Part shown: piece by piece, positions 56,265-62,000 of the stretch | Position numbering within the stretch: position 1 is the stretch's first letter | How the letters are laid out: each line of letters begins with the position of its first letter | From: Adiantum capillus-veneris | Taxonomy: Eukaryota; Streptophyta; Polypodiopsida; Polypodiales; Pteridaceae | Reading direction: 5' to 3' | Length of the DNA stretch: 62,000 nucleotides | Assembly (NCBI GenBank): GCA_014529385.2 | Contig: CM043963.1 | Span: forward strand, 63,787,469 to 63,849,468 | Translations under genes and position numbers: made by a program | Notes under the pieces: generated by a model | What the model was told of the DNA's origin: nothing | What the model saw: the letters and a program-made list of their open reading frames with translations, nothing else | Databases searched by the model: none

Positions 56265-57190
56265 TCTTGGTCGTCTTTTCAGAGAGATTTCAATAAATGA
56301 TTATCACTTTAGTTAGATCTACTATAATTTTGTCCATGCCGTGAGTGTCTCTTTTATTTCATTAACTCATCTTTTGAAGAGGCTTCTACAAATAGTAATC
56401 ACTTTAAATATATATGACGTTGTTCAATTTGTATGTTGAGACTTTCTATTGCTATGTTTATCATCATTTGGAAAAATTTTGACAGATGATCATTAGCTTG
56501 GTTCGATCTATTGTTCTTCAAATCCAAAGGTGATTGTCTCTTTCACTTTGCTGATCCGTCATTTCAAGAAACTTCAACAGATAATCATTGAATCGGTTAG
56601 TTCTATCATTGTTCAAACCAATGAATGATCATTTTCTTAGTTTTCATCGATTCATCTTTGTGTTTGGATTATCTCTTTCACTTTTCTCACTCATCTTCCA
56701 CATAGGCCTTAGAAATGATTCTCATTTCAGTTAGAATTATCATAGCTTCATCCACGCAATGAGCATCTCTTTTATTACATTGACTCATCTTCCAAAGAGA
56801 CTTCGATAACAGTCATAACTTTGGCTATATCTGCGTCGTTGAATCTATATGGTGAGATTATTTTGCTATGTTGATCATCTTTTAGGAAGACTTCAACAAA
56901 TAATCATTGATTTGATTAGGTCTATCATTGTTCAAATCAATAAGTGGTATCTAAAGGGACTTCAACAGACGATTGTCACTTCAACTATATTTGTCGTCAT
57001 TCAATCTGTATGGTGAGTTTCCTTTACTATGTTGATCATCTTTTGGAAAGACTTCCATAGATACTCATTGCTTTGATTCAGTCTATCGTTCTTCAAATCC
57101 AAGAATGGTCCTTTCTTCTACTTTGGTGATCTATCTTTTGGGGAGACTTTGATAGATAATCACTGATTTGATTGGAATTTCACATGAGAT
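56265..57190. repeat. Degenerate minisatellite, about ten units of 70-110 bp
   Basis: Units share CATCTTTTGGA, AGACTTCAACAGATAATCAT, TTTGATTAGGTCTATCATTG and TTCAAATCCAA phrases with many substitutions. Two alternating unit types are visible: one with TCTATCATTGTTCAAATC, another with TTGTCGTCATTCAATCTGTA. No coding content. Confidence 0.75.
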
Positions 57191-57347
57191 GATATAATTA
57201 TCAGTGGTTAATTAGATGTTTAAGAACCCTTGATAATTAGGAAAAGCTCAAAAAGTTAATCTAGCTAATTATTTTAGCAAAAATACCATGTTTTTTGAGT
57301 AATTTAAATAGGGGAAATTAATAAATGAAATTCAATTGCTATGATAT

Positions 57348-57526
57348 TGTAGCGTGCCTGTGCAAGAGAGAACACACCCTAGAAGACTCGAACACGCTCT
57401 CCCCTTTTCCATTAGATGGCTTGGCTGTTATATGGCCACAACCCCTAGTACGCCAAGACTGGGTTGGTTACATTATGGCAAGAAGACATGCCAGGTGGGC
57501 TTCTCCTCTCCGGTCAGTACATGACA
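57348..57526 (-). mobile_element. 3' LTR of the compact gypsy element
   Basis: Plus-strand ends TGTAGC and ATGACA, so it is a TG...CA LTR on the minus strand too. The flanking GATAT (57343-57347) is the candidate target duplication; its partner lies outside the window. Confidence 0.85.
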
Positions 57527-57541
57527 CTTCCCCCTCCCACG
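57527..57541 (-). other. Polypurine tract of the compact gypsy element
   Basis: The minus strand reads CGTGGGAGGGGGAAG directly before the LTR, the expected plus-strand cDNA primer. Confidence 0.8.
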
Positions 57542-57564
57542 GAGGTACGAGTAATCCGATATGA

Positions 57565-58660
57565 CTAGCCAGTGTCGGCTTGTGTGCCGTGAGATAAAGA
57601 TTGAGGCGGAAGAGATGGATTGGGTAGGGGTGGATAATAAGGCTTGAGACGGCTAATGTGAGCAGAGGTTTTGCTGAGATTGGAGAGGCGTAGAAGTTGA
57701 TAGGTTGTGGGCTTGATTTGGTGGGTGATGCGGTAGGGGCCGAGCCACGTGTGCATGAGGGATTCGCTCAAACCTAGATGGCGCAGTGGGAAGTAGAGCA
57801 TGACCAGGTCTCCGGGATTGTAGGATTGTTGTGGGTGCTGTAGGTCGTGGTGGCGTTTTTGACGTCCCTGCACTGTTTGCAGGTTGCGGAGGAGGGCTGA
57901 GTGGATGAGAGCGATACTGTGTGACAAATGGTTGTACCAATCCAAGGCATCTTTAGAGCTGTGAGTTTTTAGGACTGTTGTGAGATCCGGGGGAAAGACA
58001 AGATCCCGTCCGTACAAGGCTCGAAAAGGGCTGATGCGGGTTGAGGCTTGTACAGAAGTGTTGTAAGCATGTAAGGCATAGGGTAAGATGGTATCCCAGT
58101 GCTGGTGCAATGGGTCCACATACATGGCAATCATCTGCTTGATAGTGCGGTTGAGGCGCTCCGTGAGACCGTTTGCCTGTGGATGATAAGGGGAGGTGAA
58201 GTTTTGTGTGACTCCTAAGCATTGTGAGAGTATTTTCAGCGTATCACTGACAAATTGGCGTCCTTGGTCGGAGAGGATAGCTTCGGGACATGTGTGGCGC
58301 ATGATAATTTTGTGAAGTAGGAAATGAGCGACGGTTGGTGCGGTCGCATCTGGGATGGGTGCGGCCTCACACCAGCGGGTTAAGTACTCAGTGGCGACGA
58401 TTATGTACCTGTTGCCGTTGATGGTTGGGGGAAATGGGCCCATGATATCCCAACCAACTAGCCGGAATGGGCCGTCCACCGTAATTGGGGATAAGTGTCC
58501 TGGTGCCTGTGTTGGGCTTTTTACCTGTTGGCATGTAATGCAATGCCTGAGCGTGTCAGATACAGCCTATCGCATTCGAGGCCAGAAAAAATGGGTTTGG
58601 AGATTGTGGAGGACTCTATGGAATCCTAGATGGCCGAATAGTGGGTGAGCGTGAAAATAA
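57565..58660 (-). pseudogene. Integrase of the compact gypsy element
   Basis: The H2C2 finger is HPLFGHLGFHRVLHNL and HCITCQQVK, with a TAG between FWPRMR and AVSDT (about 58570-58568). The core is LVGWDIMGPFPPTINGNRYI (Asp), ILSDQGRQFVSDTLKI (Asp) and YHPQANGLTERLNRTIKQMI (Glu). The C-terminus has YNPGDLVMLYFPLRHLGLSE, then WLGPYRITHQI and HISRLKPYYPP, without a chromodomain. It integrates element cDNA. Apart from the one stop it looks intact to the stop at 57565. Confidence 0.85.
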
Positions 58661-58992
58661 GTGATGAGGGTATGCTGGAGGGCCTTTGGGACATATAGGC
58701 GGGGCTGGTGAGAAGTGTTGATGTAATAGAGGGTGTTGTTTTGGATGAGGTATGAACGACTTAAGGGGCCAGAAGGGTTGGAGCGAAGTTTGAGCAGAAG
58801 GCTTTGAATTTGGGGGTCGTGTTGTTGAAGCTGAGTGAGCTGATCTGTGTTAAAAGGCAGGTCCTGAAAGGTGTGAGGAAGAGTGTAAGAAGATGTGTGA
58901 GATTGGGTATTCTGGATGTGGGGTACTCGAGACAGGCTATCGGCTGTAGTATTGTGTTTCCCTTTAAAGTATTGTAGAGTGAAAGTATATTC

Positions 58993-60900
58993 CTATAAAG
59001 CCAGTACCCAACGGTAGAGGCGACCCGGAGGATGACTCTTCTTGAGCATTCCCAATAGTGGCTGGTGGTCGGTCTGAACAGTGACATTTGTACCATGCAG
59101 GTAAGGATGTAGCTTGGCGAATGCCCAGACTATGGCGAGAAGCTCCTTCTCAGTGGTGGAGTAATTTTTTCCTGCTTTTGTGAGGCCTCTGCTGATAAAG
59201 GAGATTGGACGCCAGTTCGCAAACTCGTGTTGTTGAAGTAGAACAGCACCAATACCTGTATTAGAAGCATCAGTTTGTAGCACAAAAGGTTTAGAGAAGT
59301 CGGGGAACATCAGGGTTGTGGACTGCTGAATTAGCTGTTTTAATTGGGAAAAACTTTGCTCACAGTGTGTCGTCCAATTGAAAGGTGTGTCTTTGTGTAG
59401 CAGCTGTCTGAGTGGAGAAGAGATCGTGGCCAAATGAGGTACAAATTGGAGAGAAAAGTTGACCATTCCTAAAAAAGCTTGAAGTGTTTTTACTGAAGTA
59501 GGCATGGGAAATTGCTGTATGGCAGCCACTTTCTCTGGATCAATTCGTATGCCGTCACCCGAAATGACAAACCCAAGGAATTTGAGCTGTGTAGCACCCC
59601 ATCTGCACTTTTTAAATTGTAATTGCAAATTGTATTTTTGAATTCTTGACGAGACCTCATGTAGCACGAGGAGATGTTCCTGCCATGTTTTGGTGTGGAC
59701 CAAAATGTTGTCAAGATAGACTAATAAGACTTTTTGCTGAATCAAGTCTTCGAAAATGCTGTTGGCCATTCTCTGGAATGTGCTTCCTGCGTCGCTGAGG
59801 CCGAAAGGCATGCGTGTGAACTGAAAAAGACCCCTTGGGGTTCTGAAAGCATTCTTGTGGGCATGTTGAGGATTTAAAGGTATTTGCCAGTAACCTGATG
59901 CCAAATCTAATGATGTAAAATATTTTGATTCACCCAATTCATCTAAAAGATCATCGAGGCGAGGCAGTGGGTAAACATCGTGCTCTGTAACAGCATTCAA
60001 AGGCCTGAAATCGATGCAGAATCTGTAGCTGCCATCGTCTTTTTTCACCAAATGGGGTTCTGAAGACCAAGAGCTAGAAGAAGGGATGATGACACCTTTC
60101 TGCAACATGTCCTCCACTGCATCTTGGATGATCTGGAGTTCTTTGGGAGACCGACGCCGCCTAGGCATCTTGATGGGCTGTATCTCAGTTGTGTGGATGG
60201 AGTGGGAAATAGGCAAGTTGACCTGAGGGGTAAGGAGTGGTTTCTGGAAGAGAGGAGGGAATTGGATTAAGAGATTTCGGAGTTGTTGAGTGTGGCTGGT
60301 TGTGTCTTCTTCTACGAATTGTGCATTGTTGAAATGTGACGGGACAGTTGTCATTTGCAGAAAGGGAATGGGCAAAGTGTTAGGGAAGACTAGAGATTGT
60401 GAGGAGAAATCTAATCTAGCCTGGTGTTGGAGTAACCAGTCGCATCCTAAAGTGAGTTTGAAAAGCTGATGAGGGAGGACATAAAAGTTATGAGTGAAAG
60501 TTTTACTGCTTATCGTGAATGTAAGTGCTACTATGTGACTAGAGTGGTACAACTTCTGATTGTCGCCAAACAGAACAGATATTGGTGGTGCTGGAAACAA
60601 AGGGAGATTGAGAGAAGATACCGTGTGAGTACTGATGGAGGAAATCGAGCTACCAGAATCCAAGAGAGCTTCCAAGTGAATCCCATCTTCCTGAAGGGCG
60701 GTGGTGCAGACCAATCGGTTGGAAGAGGAGGCTGATGCGATTATATGCGAATGGGTGTCTTCCAGCAACCATTCGCCTAAATGTTTTCCGGGAGTGTAGC
60801 CACCTGAGATAATGAGACCTGAGCATTTTGAAACTGAGTGTTTGAGCGACTTCTCTGATAGTGTCGTTGAATGTGGCCGTACCCATTGCAGGCATAACAC
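58993..60900 (-). pseudogene. Protease, reverse transcriptase and RNase H of the compact gypsy element
   Basis: One open frame of 635 residues. Protease: HLEALLDSGSSISSISTH (DSG). RT: YPLPRLDDLLDELGESKYFT, SLDLASGYWQIPLNPQHAHK, FTRMPFGLSDAGSTFQRMAN, then LLVYLDNILVHTKTW: the YxDD box has Asn (59707-59709) in place of the second Asp, which should abolish polymerase activity. RNase H: FVLQTDASNTGIGAVLLQQH, NYSTTEKELLAIVWAFAKLH and VTVQTDHQPLLGMLKKSH. A stop at 58993 separates it from the integrase. Confidence 0.9.
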
Positions 60901-61737
60901 CTTGGATGACCTTGAGCATCCCTATCTGGTAAGCGACGACGGTTGCCATATTGTGTGTTTTGGACATCAATGTCCATTGGTGTGGGTAAAAGAGGGGTGT
61001 CGAGGAGAGGACGATTCTGAGTGTTTGTTGGAGGAGGAATAAAAGTAGGGGGAGTATCAGCTTGTGTACTAGCTTCTATCCTTTGGGCGATTTGGATAGC
61101 TTCATGGTAAGATGTGGGGCCTTGGTCCCGAACTCTACGGGAGAGGTGTCCATGAAGACGTGGCCAGAGGAAGTACAGCTTCATGTCTTCTGACATGGTA
61201 GGATCTGCCCTAAGAATTAACTGGTTAAATTTGACAGCAAATTGGGCCACAGGCTCTTGCAATCCCTGTTTTAATTGATGTAATTGCTGCAAAGCGCTTT
61301 GAGTGATGTTCTGTTGGGCGAAATTTTGAATCAAAAGTTGTTTAATGAGGGGCCAAGAATATTTCACCTGATCAGTTTGCTGTATAAACCATGTTGCTGC
61401 GATGCCCTCGAGTAAGGTGCGAACTACTAAGGCTTTCCGCTCCATGTCCCAATTGTGATATTCGGCCACATTCTCGAAGTGGTCCAGCCATGTCAGAATA
61501 TCCTCAGTCAGTCTTTGGTCGAACCTTGCTGTCAGAGCGCGTGTTGTGTACCTGCTTTTGTGTTAACAAACCGACCAGGTGTTGGTTTGTTGTGTTTATT
61601 TGCATCAGCATTGAAGAGATGGCAGTGAATATGTGCTCGAAATGGGTGGGTTGTGATGGCTCAGCATACTCAGAGTGCATAGGGGCGTCTTCGTAGTGTG
61701 GAGAGGATGGGTTCCTGGGGGAGTTGGGGCGACTCAT
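60777..61737 (-). pseudogene. Gag of the compact gypsy element
   Basis: ATG at 61737 (MSRPNSPRNPSSPHYEDAPM). A frameshift near 61500 leads into EYHNWDMERKALVVRTLLEG, LKQGLQEPVAQFAVKFNQLI and PTSYHEAIQIAQRIEASTQ. The zinc knuckle CYACNGYGHIQRHY lacks its last Cys. Gag and pol are in different frames and overlap by about 120 bp. Confidence 0.85.
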
Positions 61738-61824
61738 GGTAAGGCTTGATAATGCGATCGCAAGTGTGCGGGGGCAGAGAGAGGTACAATGAAACTACAG
61801 CGCTAGCGCTTATCAGGCGTGCTA

Positions 61825-61842
61825 TGCCCGCCGCCTCCACCA
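61825..61842 (-). other. Primer-binding site of the compact gypsy element
   Basis: The minus strand reads TGGTGGAGGCGGCGGGCA four bases after the LTR end. It starts with TGG, as needed to pair with a tRNA CCA tail. The tRNA identity is not assigned. Confidence 0.6.
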
Positions 61843-61846
61843 AATC

Positions 61847-62000
61847 TGTAGCGTGCCTGTGCAAGAGAGAACACACCCTAGAAGACTCGAACACGCTCTC
61901 CCCTTTTCCATTAGATGGCTTGGCTGTTATATGGCCACAATGCCAAGACTGGGTTGGTTACATTATGGCAAGAAGACATGCCAGGTGGGCTTCTCCTCTC
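61847..62000 (-). mobile_element. 5' LTR of the compact gypsy element (cut by window end)
   Basis: Starts TGTAGCGTGCC on the plus strand and follows the left LTR to the last base of the window, apart from the 11-bp difference noted for the element. Confidence 0.9.

Larger units (their letters stand above)
57348..62000 (-). mobile_element. Compact Ty3/gypsy retrotransposon with 179-bp LTRs
   Basis: Direct repeats beginning TGTAGCGTGCCTGTGC lie at 57348 and 61847, and between them on the minus strand are gag, protease, RT, RNase H and integrase. PBS and polypurine tract are both visible. The 5' LTR (right side) is cut by the window end about 16 bp short. The left LTR has an 11-bp stretch (CCCCTAGTACG-like) missing from the right LTR. 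Total length is about 4.7 kb, much shorter than copies L and R, and it is a different lineage. Confidence 0.9.

Overview
The window reads as transposon-rich nuclear DNA of a land plant with a large genome; a fern or lycophyte is possible but not shown. Support: short host-gene relics of plant type (PP2C exon, cytochrome P450), a Tat/Athila-type primer-binding site complementary to plant tRNA-Asp, long (GA)n/(AC)n/(AT)n/poly-C microsatellites, and nested, decayed retroelements. I see no intact host gene, rRNA, tRNA or CRISPR array.

Layout. 1-9.4 kb: fragments of unrelated host genes (possible PPR, PP2C exon, P450), a deleted Ty1/copia relic, microsatellites, recent tandem duplications and two patches of a TTGCTAG-rich repeat. 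9.4-17.8 kb: the most interesting block, a four-gene cluster of alternating orientation that looks like a decayed DNA transposon. Gene A (+) is a transposase-like protein with Asp, Gly-Asp, CxxC and a C-terminal Glu motif. Gene B (-) is an acidic protein of unknown role. Gene C (+) joins a histone H3-like tail and histone fold to a Ulp1/C48 SUMO-protease domain. Gene D (-) is unknown and starts with a basic stretch. B and C are divergent, and their shared upstream region carries a GC-rich motif (TCGCGCACGGGGTGTCAC) in both orientations.

18-19.3 kb: microsatellites and no gene. 19.3-35.7 kb (copy L, minus) and 35.7-55.1 kb (copy R, plus): two head-to-head, defective copies of a very large Ty3/gypsy (Tat/Athila-like) family. 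Order in each: LTR, tRNA-Asp PBS, long leader, gag (capsid, two zinc knuckles), retropepsin, RT, RNase H, integrase with a duplicated H2C2 finger, a second retropepsin-like domain, a long spacer and a 3' accessory gene. The leader and 3' spacer carry an 18-22 bp palindrome (core AAATAATCRYGATTATTT) repeated about every 290 bp. Copy R begins inside the LTR of copy L and itself received a 1.34-kb TIR element flanked by TTAA and a 0.95-kb solo LTR.

55.1-57.3 kb: a possible LTR, a (GA)n run and a degenerate minisatellite. 57.3-62 kb: a compact third Ty3/gypsy element (minus) with 179-bp LTRs; its 5' LTR runs off the window end.

The named working genes are all parts of mobile elements. Almost all carry stops or frameshifts, so the functional statements describe ancestral roles.
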